The notes under the pieces are model-generated. The model was given only the letters and a program-made list of their open reading frames with translations. It did not search any database and was not told the DNA's origin. Positions 47,833-59,100 of a stretch of 64,000 bases of DNA are shown here, in pieces. Origin of the DNA: Trema orientale. Taxonomy: Eukaryota > Streptophyta > Magnoliopsida > Rosales > Cannabaceae. Each line of letters begins with the position of its first letter. Within the stretch, counting starts at the first letter, position 1. Position numbers and translations under genes: made by a program. The DNA lies in assembly GCA_002914845.1 (NCBI GenBank), contig JXTC01000088.1, forward strand, positions 311,272 to 375,271, read 5' to 3'.

Positions 47833-49911
47833 CACTACTAGAAAAACCACATTTCACGTCACTTTATACGTGACGTCTATTATATACCATATCGCCTACC
47901 AAAAGGACGTGTAGGTGATCGACGTCACTTTATAAGTAACGTGAAAATATATTCCAAGGGTCTTTTTCAATTTAAATTCATGAAAACATATTCCAAGAAT
48001 TTTAATAAAACTCATTTATATTACAACAAAATTACAATTTTTATCGAACCGTATAGCAGACACCACCAGAACTATCTAAACCTATGTACATATAAAGTCC
48101 CAAAAGTTCCAACATTAAATACCCCCAGAAATGTAAAATAAGTTTCATTATTAAACTACTAATAATTAGGTATTGGAATCAATACGAAACTACATTAACC
48201 TATGTTTATATGAAGTTCTAAAATCTATAATACAACTAAGGAAATATGGAGAACCTTGTCAGGTGAGATAATCCAAAAGTTCAGCAACCTATTCTTCACG
48301 AACTGCATTAAAAATACACATTTATCAAATCATAGTTATAGTTCCAGACCATAAAAAACTAAAAACTAATAATCCAAAAGCAACCCATTGTTATAGTCCC
48401 AGATCACAAAAAAAACTAAAAATACGCATCTTTCAAATCATAGGAACATTAGAAATGATAATTTAAAAATATTAAAGGTTATACAAAATATATAAAAATC
48501 ACCAAATGATCAATCCAATTTTCAACTGCAACAAACAAAAAATAACGTATATTTAATATTTTTTATTTTTCTTTTACATTTAAAAATACGAAAAATTCTA
48601 AAATGTCAATTGTAAAAAATAAAAAAAATCTAAACATAAAATGAAACTTAAAATTTGACATGTTAAAAATACACATATATATATGCTGTGAAATGGACTT
48701 AAAATTTAAAATATAAAAAGCAAAAATGAAAAATCAGTTTTAATTTACAACAACAAATTTTTCACATCCTATTCAAATATACAACAACAACAACAATATA
48801 CAACAATAAATTTTTCACATCATAGAGAAAAAAATTCAAAATATCCTAATTCTTAGATCTGAACTAAAAGAACTAACATTTTATAAAAATATTCGGTTTA
48901 AATCAAATTCCATGGCTACATTATACAAAATCTAGTGAAAAAATTGAATCTTTTAAGTTTAAAGTACCTTAAATCACCGGAATCTATAATGGAAACGGGG
49001 AGAGGCGCGGCGGTTGCTGTAGCAAAAAGAAGGAGAAACTACTCTCCTTCGAAATGGGATCTGCATAAGAACCCTAACAAAAAACAAATAAAAAAATTCT
49101 CAAATCTTAAATCTAAACTAAAAGATCTAATATTTTGTAAAACTATTCGGTTTAAATAATATTCTATGGCTACATTATACAAAATCTAGTAAAAAAATTG
49201 AATATTTTAAGCTTAAAGGACCTTAAATCGTCGGAATCTATGGTGGAAATAGGGATGGGCGTGGCGGTTGCTGTATAGTGGAGGACTCCTTCAAAATGGG
49301 ATCTGCATAAATAAGAACCCTAACAAAAAATAAAATAAAACACTATACGATGTCATACCGTGGGCGACGTCATTAATTCCCTTTTCACGTCGCTTTGGTA
49401 AACTTATCTAAAAATAAAATAAATAAAAAATGAAAATAAAAATTATATAAAATGAATAAAATTAAACAATTAAAAAAATATATATCACGTCACTTATAAA
49501 GTGACGTTGTAGGTCTACGACGTCACTTTTTAAGTGATGTCATAGACATACGAGGTTACTTTATAAGTAACGTGATAAACTTATTTAAAATAAATAAATA
49601 AAAAATAAAAGCTAAACTTATAAAAAACAGAAAAAATTAAAAAATTAAAAAAATATATACGACGTTGAGTAAAAAGTGACGTCGTATTATAATTTTCAAC
49701 ATCACATTTTATATGACGTGATATATCTATTACGTTGCTTTTCCAACGACGTGTACCTTTTTACCTCGATACTTAAAACGTGACGTAAAAGTCAGAGTGC
49801 TCTACTACATCGCGTTTTCCGTGATATTATAGGCTACATTTTTTCCACGTCGCACGATTTCTCAAAGCGACGTGGAATATGGTGACGTCATAACCCCTTT
49901 TTGTAGTAGTG
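47833..49911. mobile_element. Non-autonomous CACTA (En/Spm) element, complete, 2079 bp
   Basis: The termini CACTACTAGAAAAA and, inward from the right, CACTACTACAAAAA are flanked by the 3-bp duplication TCA at 47830-47832 and 49912-49914, diagnostic of CACTA transposons. Both subterminal regions carry many direct and inverted copies of ACGTCACTT(T)ATAAGTGACGT-type motifs, the presumed transposase-binding repeats (47850-47945 and 49340-49890). No transposase frame exists. The interior contains a ~250-bp tandem duplication (about 48842-49095 and 49098-49335) that includes GGCGCGGCGGTTGCTGTAG. Confidence 0.95.
48842..49335. repeat. ~250-bp tandem duplication inside the CACTA element
   Basis: Two copies of a block running from CTTAGATCTGAACTAAAAG-like sequence through TATTCGGTTTAAAT, CATTATACAAAATCTAGT and GGCGGTTGCTGTA to ATCTGCATAA...AACCCTAACAAAAAA. 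The second copy is slightly shorter. Confidence 0.82.
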
Positions 49912-49914
49912 TCA

Positions 49915-50757
49915 TGCTCATCATCATGGAATTCATGTATATATATTGATAGTTTCTCAAGCAGGGATTCATGCATGATAGTCTTGCTCAGATCTTGGGA
50001 TTCATGTATAGATGAATTTTACTGCTTTTTTGAGAGATCATGACCATTTCCATATTATAAGTTATTTGGAAAACTAACTTAGGATAACTTGGACTAATGG
50101 GTATCTTTTGTGGGTTTGGATACTTGAATCTTAGTTCCTACATGACCCGATCAACAGATTGGTAGACTTGAATCATAGTTCTACTATATGAACTTTAGAT
50201 TCCAAAAGCTCATCAATGCTCCTTTACCCAGCCAATGGATAGATCATAGAAGGGCAAAGTGGAAACTAGGCTACCAACTGATCGTTTAAAATAACTACCG
50301 GATTGTTCAATTTATTTAAAAGTGCCAATTTTTCTGTTTGCTACAGTAGGAGGATGTGAGTGTTATGCGGAGGAATTTAGGTTTGGGTTTTTATTTTTTT
50401 ATTATTTTTTTTATTTTTTTTTTTCGATAAGGCGTGGGTTTTATATGTTTGGTACTTGGTAGAGAGGAAAAGGAAATAAGTGGTATGAGGAAAAATTGAA
50501 GAGAAATGAGTTATGTTGTTTGGGTGGTGGAAAAAGTGGAGGGAAAAGAAAATGGAGTGGAAAAAATTGAGGGTGGGGTCACTATTTTCTAATCTCAAAT
50601 TTGGAGAGAAAATGGGAGATACCTTTTACTATTTGCAATGAATAGAAAGATGCGAATTTGACATTGAATTTAAAATAAAATAATATATTTAAAATGTGTA
50701 GTGTTTCACAAAATTATTATGTTCTTTCCCTCGAGTTAGCGTTTTTCTTTCTTCACT
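49915..50757. other. Intergenic, nothing firm
   Basis: Unique-looking sequence with T-rich tracts near 50390-50425. No gene or element could be defined. Confidence 0.4.
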
Positions 50758-50766
50758 CCTATTTTT

Positions 50767-51057
50767 AGAAAAATTTAGGTAGATGGCCAATATTTTAAAT
50801 TTGATTAAGTAGATATCTCATTTTTTAAATTTTATAGCTAAATGTCCATGTACATATATTTTTAAACTTGGTAGATAAACATATCTAACAATTTAAGTTA
50901 CTGTGCTGAAATAGACTAGGTATATACTTTTTTATACTTGGTATATAAAGTTTTATATTTGGTATATAAGCATATATAACGGACATTTTACTATAACATT
51001 TGACAAAAAGATATTTATTTAAATTGGACCCAAAATTTGGTCATATTTCTATATGGC
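50767..51057. mobile_element. ~291-bp MITE with possible 9-bp target duplication
   Basis: Diverged inverted arms (AGATATCTCATTTTTTAAAT and ATGTCCATGTACATA at left; AAAAGATATTTATTT and ATATAACGGACAT at right) are flanked by CCTATTTTT at 50758-50766 and 51058-51066. The outer termini match less well than in the neighbouring elements, so boundaries may be off by a few bases. Confidence 0.6.
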
Positions 51058-51733
51058 CCTATTTTTTATCCCAATTTTTTTCTTTTCTTTTTTTTTTCCC
51101 TAGATATTTTTATATTGACTAGTTTGAGTTTTGGCAATTGGCTGGTTGAATACTTTTGATTAATTACTTGAATAATATTTTAGTCAATTGATTTACTAGT
51201 TGGGTTTTAAAATCATAACATAGATCATGTTGGTAAAAATTGTTATATTTTGAATGTATTTAATTGCTATAAAAATTTGAAGTTTAGTTATTTTTGTTTT
51301 CGCTTATTCAAAATTTTTTTTGTTTTTTGTTTTTTTTGTTTTTTTGTTTTTTTTGTTTTCTGAGGTTGAATGGCTGAATATTTAAAAACAGCTGCCTATT
51401 AGTATATTATGGACTAACATAACGGTAGCGGAAGGTTGATCCCTTCTCTACGGAATAATGGATTGGCCGAACTATAAATCCATATATTCTTCCTGTTAAA
51501 ATTGAAATTCGAAAATAACCTTTCGCCTTTACAAAATTACAGTGTGTTGTTGCCTTCAATAGCTGTGTGCAAAATAAATTTACAATAATGTTGTATTGTT
51601 TAATGGTAGTATCACATTTGGTAAATTATTGATTAATATACAAAATTATTGTGTTATTTGAAAGCATGACATAGCATTTGGTAAACTATGAATTTTGTGT
51701 GTTCTAAAATGATATATTAGATAATTTGTATTA

Positions 51734-52103
51734 GAGATAACCACAAAAAAATGCCTTGAAGTTTGGGTGTTTTGCAATTTAAATACTGAAATTTTGGACC
51801 CTGTAAAATAATACTCTGAGATTAAGAATTTCTGAAAATTAATACCCTAAGTTGACTTTTTTGAATAATTTTAACTGATAAAATACAATAATATCCTCAA
51901 AATTAAGATGAATAATATGGATTAATCTAGTTTTAATGAAGGATATTATTATTTTTTCGTTCCTAAAATTGGTCAAAAAATCTGTTCAGGATATTAATTT
52001 TCAGAAATTCTTAATCTCAGGGTATTATTTTGCAGAGTCCAAAGTTCAGGGTTTAAATTGCATAACACCCAAATTTCAGGGTATTTTTTTTTGTAGTTAT
52101 GCC
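51734..52103. mobile_element. 370-bp MULE-type MITE with 9-bp target duplication
   Basis: The ends GAGATAACCACAAAAAAATG and, inward from the right, GGCATAACTACAAAAAAAAA continue as ~115-bp inverted arms sharing TTTGGGTGTT and GAGATTAAGAATTTCTGAAA. A perfect 9-bp duplication, TTTGTATTA, lies at 51725-51733 and 52104-52112. Confidence 0.9.
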
Positions 52104-52345
52104 TTTGTATTATGACAACAGATAAGCTTTAAAAAGTAATCCTTATCCTGAATCTCTTTCTCTCTTTCAGAAATTCTTAATCTCAGGGTATTATTTTATC
52201 TCTCTCTTTCAGAAATTCTTAAAGGATATTATTTTGCAGAGTCCAAAATTCAGAGTTTAAATTGCATAACACCCAAATTTCAGGGTATTTTTTTTTTTAT
52301 AGTTATGACAACAGATCAGTTTTAAAAAGTAACCTTTATCCTGAA

Positions 52346-52378
<33 letters not shown>

Positions 52379-52390
52379 TTCTTTCTCTAA
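52104..52390. repeat. Partial re-duplication of the MITE right arm plus flank, with (CT)n tract
   Basis: The stretch from TTCAGAAATTCTTAATCTCA to AAATTTCAGGGTATTT reappears at about 52168-52290. The adjacent flank (ATGACAACAGAT, AAAAAGTAA, TTATCCTGAATCTC) is also repeated near 52310-52350. A (CT)n microsatellite follows to ~52385. Confidence 0.8.
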
Positions 52391-52747
52391 TCTCTTTTAA
52401 AGGCTAAAAGTAGAATCTATAAGTAATCCCAAATGAGACTTCAGTGCCAGTACTCTGACTTCGCCACCATTGATTACTGTTTCCTTGGGATCATTTTGGC
52501 AATTGAAGTAGGTTTTCCCCTAACATCTTGCTTGTTGCTCACAAAGTGATTGTAGGTTCACTATATTTGTATGAATCGAATTTTCTAGATTCGTACGTAC
52601 TATTGATCGATATTTATGCAAAGATTCAAGAGCGCTTAGCAAAACGGTCGAATTTTGGATTTTTTTTAAATAAGGCTGTATTCCAAATTCTGTAGTCAAA
52701 TAGTCAGTATATAAAAGTTGATATTCTCATATATAAAATAAAGCTAG

Positions 52748-52881
52748 TTGCTCAGTGGGTGGGGTGGGCTAAGGTGAGAATTGAGTATTAGGTTGAGAGT
52801 TCAACTTTCAGGGTGCTTGAGTTATTTTTTTTTTCTTTGTAATAAGTGGATATCATTAGTTAAATCTCTTTTTTTTTTTTT
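52748..52881 (+). mobile_element. tRNA-derived SINE, same family as 29095-29264
   Basis: An A-box-like TTGCTCAGTGGGTGGGG is followed by a B-box-like GGTTGAGAGTTCAACTT and a 3' part TTTGTAATAAGTGG then CATTAGTTAA, ending in a T-rich tail. The 3' part aligns with that of the SINE at 29 kb (TTTGTAGTAAGTGG, CATTAGTTAA). The flanks carry AAATAAAGCTAG (52736-52747) and AAATAAAGTTAG (52882-52893), a 12-bp target duplication with one mismatch. Confidence 0.78.
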
Positions 52882-52951
52882 AAATAAAGTTAGCATTGGT
52901 GGATTTATATATTTGTAAAAATTGGTAAGTTGTGAAGGATAAATCTACAAA

Positions 52952-53296
52952 GGGATAGTATCACTTTTGACACTTTGTTTAATTTATAGCTTGTATTTTG
53001 GTTATTATCAATATTGATCATTAGATTTAAAATTTGTTGCAAATTTATACCCTAACACCAATTTAGAGTAGTTAATTTACTAAGATAATTTAATAAACTT
53101 TTTCTTGGATTAGTTTTAATACAATTTATTTTTAATTTTTTAAACGGCATCTTGGTAAATTACCTATTCTAAATTAGTATAAGGTATAAATTTGTGTCAT
53201 ATTTCAAATCTAAAGGTCAATATTAATAATAACTAAAACACAAGATATAATTTGAACAAACTGTCAAAATACAATGTATAAAAATGTTAATATCCC
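52952..53296. mobile_element. 345-bp MULE-type MITE with 9-bp target duplication
   Basis: The ends GGGATAGTATCACTTTTGAC and, inward from the right, GGGATATTAACATTTTTATA begin ~110-bp inverted arms. A perfect 9-bp duplication, ATCTACAAA, lies at 52943-52951 and 53297-53305. The inner arms (GTATTTTGGTTATTATCAAT) match the element at 20285-20815. Confidence 0.92.
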
Positions 53297-53305
53297 ATCT
53301 ACAAA

Positions 53306-53962
53306 TGAACTTTTAATGTATCCATCACCAACCGTGGGCATTGAGTCCCTTTAGACAAGAAGGAATGGTGTTTGGTGCCGTGCTTTATAAAAGTTGCCTA
53401 CAAAATCAAATCTGAACGTAGTGCTAAAGCTTTTATAAGAGTGATCATTCGATACATTATATGAATAAAAAATATAATTGTGTAAGACCAATATCTGTAT
53501 AAAAAGAGGTTGAATGAGAATTGCCATATGGAGGTGTAGAGAATTGTATGCATAACTCTTGGTTCCGTGGCTAAATGAAGTATTATGCTTTTATAGAATA
53601 GAGGGTTAACCATGCATGAGAAATCCTAATAAATCTCAATTAATTAAATAATATGATAAATGTTAAACTTTGGGTGGTCAATTATTCGTAATACATACTG
53701 GCTCGATTCTGTTTAATTATTAAAAAAAAATACAGAAATTATAGGTCTCAGTCGATTTTTCCTATAAGATAGCTCCATTGATACCTATGCATAAGTTAAA
53801 AAAAAATAAAAATACTGCCCATATATATATATAATATAGGTGCTTTATCGTAATTTCCCAATCCCTTTCTCAAATCAATAAAATACATCGAGCTCATCAA
53901 TATCTCGCCGTTCTCTCAACTTTTTTTATCACAAATCTTCATGTCTTTTTATTTTCCTCTCC
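53306..53962 (+). promoter_or_regulatory. Upstream region and TATA box of the cystatin-domain gene
   Basis: Non-coding. The TATA-like run ATATATATATATAATATAGG at about 53820-53839 is roughly 125 bp before the ATG at 53963. A plausible 5' leader with CTCTCAAC follows. Confidence 0.45.
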
Positions 53963-55366
53963 ATGCAGCCTCCGCCTCTTCCTCCGCCGGCTAAGCTGCA
54001 TAATGACAAGGTATTTATTTTATATATACACATTTTTATGGGATTTCTACGGTGCTTTCCCTAGTGTATCATTGACTTGCGTTGCTTTATTCTGTGTTTG
54101 CTTATGAACAAGGATCCTGATTATGATTCTGATGAAGAACTTGCGGAGGAGATGGGTTTATACTTTTATTCCTCGTTATTGTTAATGGTATTATTTTCTT
54201 AATACTTAATGTTAACCTTCTTTTTTGTCATCTTATTTTGTTCGTACATCCTTTGTCTTTATGTAGAGAGACTCCTTGAAGATGACATTGATTCTAAGCG
54301 AGTTTGTGCTACTGAGGTAATTATATATTTGAATCAAATTAGAAGATGAGTGCAGATGTATTATTTGTAAATGAATATAGAAACTTTACACGCGATTAAT
54401 TAAGTTAAAAGTTAATATGTTGTTTAGGATATGTGCAACAACATAGAACGATAGTTATGCATATATGAATAAGAGGACAGAACGCTTTAATTTCATTATC
54501 GGTGGACCAAATAGCCAATTTTGTTTATGGTTGAGGGATAGATATATAGGGGAGGGAGTAAAAGGCCAGACGCAGATTGATTCATTCTCATCACTTTTTA
54601 GATTTCTCATTCTAAGCTAACTATTCTTTTTCATGAGTAATTTCTCACTAGATTTTTATCCTTAGTACTTCTGTTCTTTATGAGAATATCACTTGTAGTG
54701 TAGAAAAAGAATTCACCAATTTTAGGTCCATTAGACACTATTATTATTTTCATTTGTTCAATGCCATTGCCCCTTGATACTCTTCTCCTTGTTAAAACGT
54801 TCAGTTATGTTTCAATTTGATGTTCCCAAAATGTTATGTCTTTATTTTAATCCTCCTTTAATTTTATTTATGAATCAGGGGTTTTATGTTGGAGAGTCAA
54901 ATTATCCGGGATTTGAGTTCACTCTTGAGGCACTTGGTATAGATGGCACCGATAGTCCTTGGGCACAACTTGCTGTGGTATTTGCACTTGAGGACCTGAG
55001 AAAAACCAAAGTAAGTTGATTGTATTGTTCAGTAGAAAATGCATTAAATAGCTTTGTGATTCTAATTATTGATTTGTACTTTACGATTTAAATTGGTTTC
55101 AGGGAGATAATGATCTTCGTTGTGTAGATTTTATAAGAGTCAACTCGCAGCCTGCAGGACCGGCCGTACTATATTTCTTGACTTTCCAAGCTTCAAATGA
55201 ACGCTTCTATGAAGCGAAGGTTTTGGTTGGACCTAATGCTATCCGTGGCGAAGATATGGAGGACAAAGTGGTCTATTTCGTTAGGCTTGCGCGACACTAT
55301 CCTACACCCAATTACCCTAAATGGTACAAGGATCTTCTACGAACCCAGAAGGAACATGATGAATGA
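53963..55366 (+). CDS. Small cystatin-domain (cysteine-protease-inhibitor-like) protein
   Basis: Five exons, 53963-54010, 54113-54155, 54267-54316, 54879-55010 and 55103-55366, encode 178 residues with consistent phases (0, 1, 0, 0). The protein has a Pro-rich start (MQPPPLPPPAKLHNDK), an acidic segment (DPDYDSDEELAEEMERLLED), then a cystatin-like fold: AQLAVVFALEDLRK corresponds to the helix LARFAVxEHN, and NSQPAGPAVLYFLTFQA plus FYEAKV to the QxVxG hairpin and following strands. The inhibitory QxVxG loop is changed to QPAGP, so papain-type inhibition is doubtful. The nearest group I recall is the plant-specific cystatin-related family (TIGR01638-like), whose members have no settled role. 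The end of exon 2 was chosen at ATGG|GT because it keeps an acidic, polar reading; a donor 27 bases further on is possible. Confidence 0.75.
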
Positions 55367-55389
55367 GGACACGGCTCAACAAGTTGGAT

Positions 55390-56125
55390 AAGGTCCTTGG
55401 TACAAAATATTTTTGAACATTAGAGGAAGAACATGTGGATGTTCTCTTAATGTCTATTAAACATGCAAAGCGTATTTATAGCATTATTTTTAATTCATAC
55501 GAGTTATTAATTAAAAAATCAATATTCATATGTGACTGTTTGTATACTGTCCTGTTTTAGTTATGTGCAAGTTTAGATATTGGGGTATTAGACTAATTTA
55601 GTTTCTGATTTGTCAATTTTTTAAGAAGCTTCTCACAAGAGAATACTCTCAAGAAATTGACATATGCCACTATTTGCGGCGGGTTGTAGTCACCGCATGG
55701 CTGTGTACAGATATTTCAACAAAGAGTAAATACATTTTATTTGTGTCGTCGCCCAACAGAAATATATGTAAAGATTTATAGTTATTTTTCTTATTAGCTG
55801 AGTCTACTCTGGTTTTATATTAATCAACGACTTGTCACGCCAAAAAACTTTAAAAAGAAAAGAAAACTTTCTTTCTCTCCTTTTTTTTTCTTTTTTTTTT
55901 TTTTTTTGGCCATTTAGTTACCATCTCATGATAAAACTGGGTTTGATTCTTTAATAGGCCAAACATTGGCCTAAGTCCTCGGGTTTATGGACTATCCAGC
56001 ATGTTAAGCTTTTAAACCTTTCGATTCGTAGCAATTTAGTCTCAGCATGTTAAAGCTCTTAAATTTTTCAATTTGTAACAATTTGGTCTATGAACTGTTT
56101 AAATTGTAATTTATTGTTAAATTTT
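55390..56125 (+). repeat. Gene 3' flank, first copy (F1) of a repeated unit
   Basis: Starting about 24 bp after the stop codon, GTCCTTGGTACAAAATATTT and the following ~0.7 kb reappear at 59921-60520 (F2) and, shortened, at 62609-62960 (F3). F1 alone carries an extra segment at about 55620-55910 that the other copies lack. Confidence 0.85.
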
Positions 56126-59100
56126 TGTAAAGTCAAAATGAGCCAGCCCGTGGCCTATTACTGTGGCTCATGGGCCAGTCCAGCCCAACCTGTTCAAGCA
56201 TAGCTCATAGGATTGGGTTGGGCCTATCACATTCGGCTCATCTGGCTAGCCTGAACCTTTTTTTTTTTTTTTTTTGGGTCACAGGTGCCCAATGACTATA
56301 ACAGCAGTAGGGCCCCAAATTCAAAGGGACTGATGCCTAGCATCGCCATTGGTCAGTCTTTAATTTTTTTTTTAATTTAAAAAAATAATTAAAAAAATCC
56401 TAAAATTATACCCTATAAATACTCTATACCCTCTCTCATTCTTCACACAAACAACTCTTTTAATCTCTTTATTCTCTCATTTCTCTAATCAGTTTACATT
56501 TTCTCTAATTAATTATATAATCTAATTACTATTTAATATTAATAATTACAAAATTATAATTTATAGTTATATTCTCTATCTCTATTTTTAAGTTCCAGTT
56601 CTTCCAAGTTCAAACATCTAACTAAAAATCTAAGTCCCAAGTTTACTCAATTATCAATTCAAGGTAATTTTAGTTCTTCAATTTTTTAATGTTTCATTTA
56701 TCACACTTATCTTTTTAATATCAATTAGTTTGTCAATATGTTTAATGTTAATTATCATTCTAATTAAAATTCATTAATATAGTAATATGCTAATTATCAT
56801 TCTAATTGAAATTAGTTAATTTAGATATATATTTAATATTAAATTGTTAATTATAATTTTAATTAAAATTAATTAATGTAGTAATATATTAATTATCATT
56901 CTAATCAAAATTAGTTAATGTAGTGATATGTTAATTGTCATTCTAATTAAAATTAGTTAATGTAGTAATATGTTAATTATCATTCTAATTAAAATTAGTT
57001 CATGTAGTGATATATTAATTATGATTCTAATTAAAGTTAGTTAATATAGTAATATATTAATTATCATCCTAATTAAAATTAGTTAATGTAGTAATATGTT
57101 AATTATCATTCTAATTAAAATTAGTTAATGTACTAATTTGTTAATTATCACCTAATTAAAATTCATTAATGTAGTAATATATTAATTATCATTCTAATTA
57201 AAATTAGTCAATATGGTAATATGTTAATTATTATTACAATTAAAATTAGTTAATTTTTTTTGTAAACAATTAAAATTAGTTAATTTAGTAATATGTTTAA
57301 TGTTAAATTGATTATTATCATTCTAATTAAAATTAGTTATTAATGTATGATATGGTTATGTCAAAGAATTTCCATATTGATTTGGAGATGGATGCTAATG
57401 AGGAAGAAGAACAAATTCGCTTAGTGGAAAAGGTAACCAAGTCTCCGAAATGCAAAGTAATCCACATGTGAGTGGAAGTCATTCCCAATTTTAAGATAGT
57501 TGTTCTCCTAGTATAAGCACGACCTCAAAATCAAAACGTGTGAGGACAATTTCTGATATATGAGACCACTTCGATATAGAATACCAAGATGACGGCAATA
57601 ACAACAAAACAAAAATGACGAAGTGCAAATATTGTAAGAAGCTATGCACCACTAAAACATCTAGCGGTATTACCCACTTCAAAAGACAAAATGACAAATG
57701 CTTTCTCATATATCAAGGTCCTCAAGGAGGTATGCAACCCACTCAATGAACACTTCAATGCAACAAGAATTGTTCAGTAAGTAATTAGAACTATGATCCT
57801 ATAGTAGCTAAAGAGTCATTAGCACATTTTATTGCTTCAAAGGATTTGCCATTAGATATTGGTGAGTACGATAAATATGAAGAACAAATTAGACAATCAT
57901 ATTATCCAAACTTCAAAAAGATTTCTAGGAATACTAATAGATTTGATTTGCTTAAAGTTTATAAAAATATGCACATATAACTAATATTTGAAATGCTAGC
58001 ATTAAACTTTTGCATTACATTGACATCTGATATTTTGGGTACTAATTTTAAACAAGATTATATAAGTATAGTTGTACATTATTGTAATGAAAAATAATAT
58101 TGCAAAAAAGAATAATTGGTTTTAAAGTCGTTGATCGAAGGCATATTGCTGAAATTATTAATAAAAAACTTTTAAGTATTATAGAATAATATGGCATAGG
58201 AAACTGCATTATTTCTATCACTTTCGATAATGCTACCTCCAATATAAAGGCCATACGATTACTTAGACAATCGGTAAGTTCATACACGGGAGGATTTTTA
58301 CTACATCAATATTGTGCATGTCATATCATCAATCTCATTGGCAAATCATGTATGGATATATTATCTATATACATTGCAAATGTTCGAAATACTATTGCTT
58401 ACTTTCATACTTCTAATCGTCATATTGTCAAATTTAAAAAATATTGCAAAGCCGAATGACTAAAGCCAAGAAAATTTCAACTTGACATGCCTATAAGGTA
58501 AAATTCTACTTATTTGATGTTAAAAAATGCAATGGGGTATAAAAATGCTATTACTGTGTTTTACAATTCAAAAATAGGTACGCTAAATTTGAAAGTTTAG
58601 GATTGGTTTATTTGTAAAAATTTGTACAATTTTTAGAAGTTTTTTATGATGCTAACGTTATTTTATCTAGAATTTATTATCCTACTCTTACAATTATTTT
58701 ACATCGCTTTTTATTGCCAAAATATTTTCTAAAGAAAGATATGACCCTATATTTAGACCCATGATAATTGCAATGCAAGAAGTTTACTTGAAATATTAGT
58801 TAGAAATTCTTTTATTATTTTTTTTACTTTTATTTTAAGTCCTAAAATTAAATTAAATGGTCTTTCTACTATTATTAGTAACAGTGGTAATGCTTAAGAG
58901 TTAGATTTTACACTGGAATATATTAATGCTTGTGACAAGTTTTTTGAACTGTTTAGTATGTATGAGGCTAAGTTTGGCAGCGCACCTAGGAGTCAACAAG
59001 AAACTCTACAACAAACCCAAGATCGATCAAAGAAGAAGTCTATTTAGAGCTATATTTATGAGCATGGTTCATTAGCATTACATCATCAAGTTCAAGTCAA

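Noticed and set aside
48935-49159. Short frame inside the CACTA element containing a GC-rich piece
   Set aside because: Part of a 250-bp non-coding duplication; the second copy does not keep the frame.
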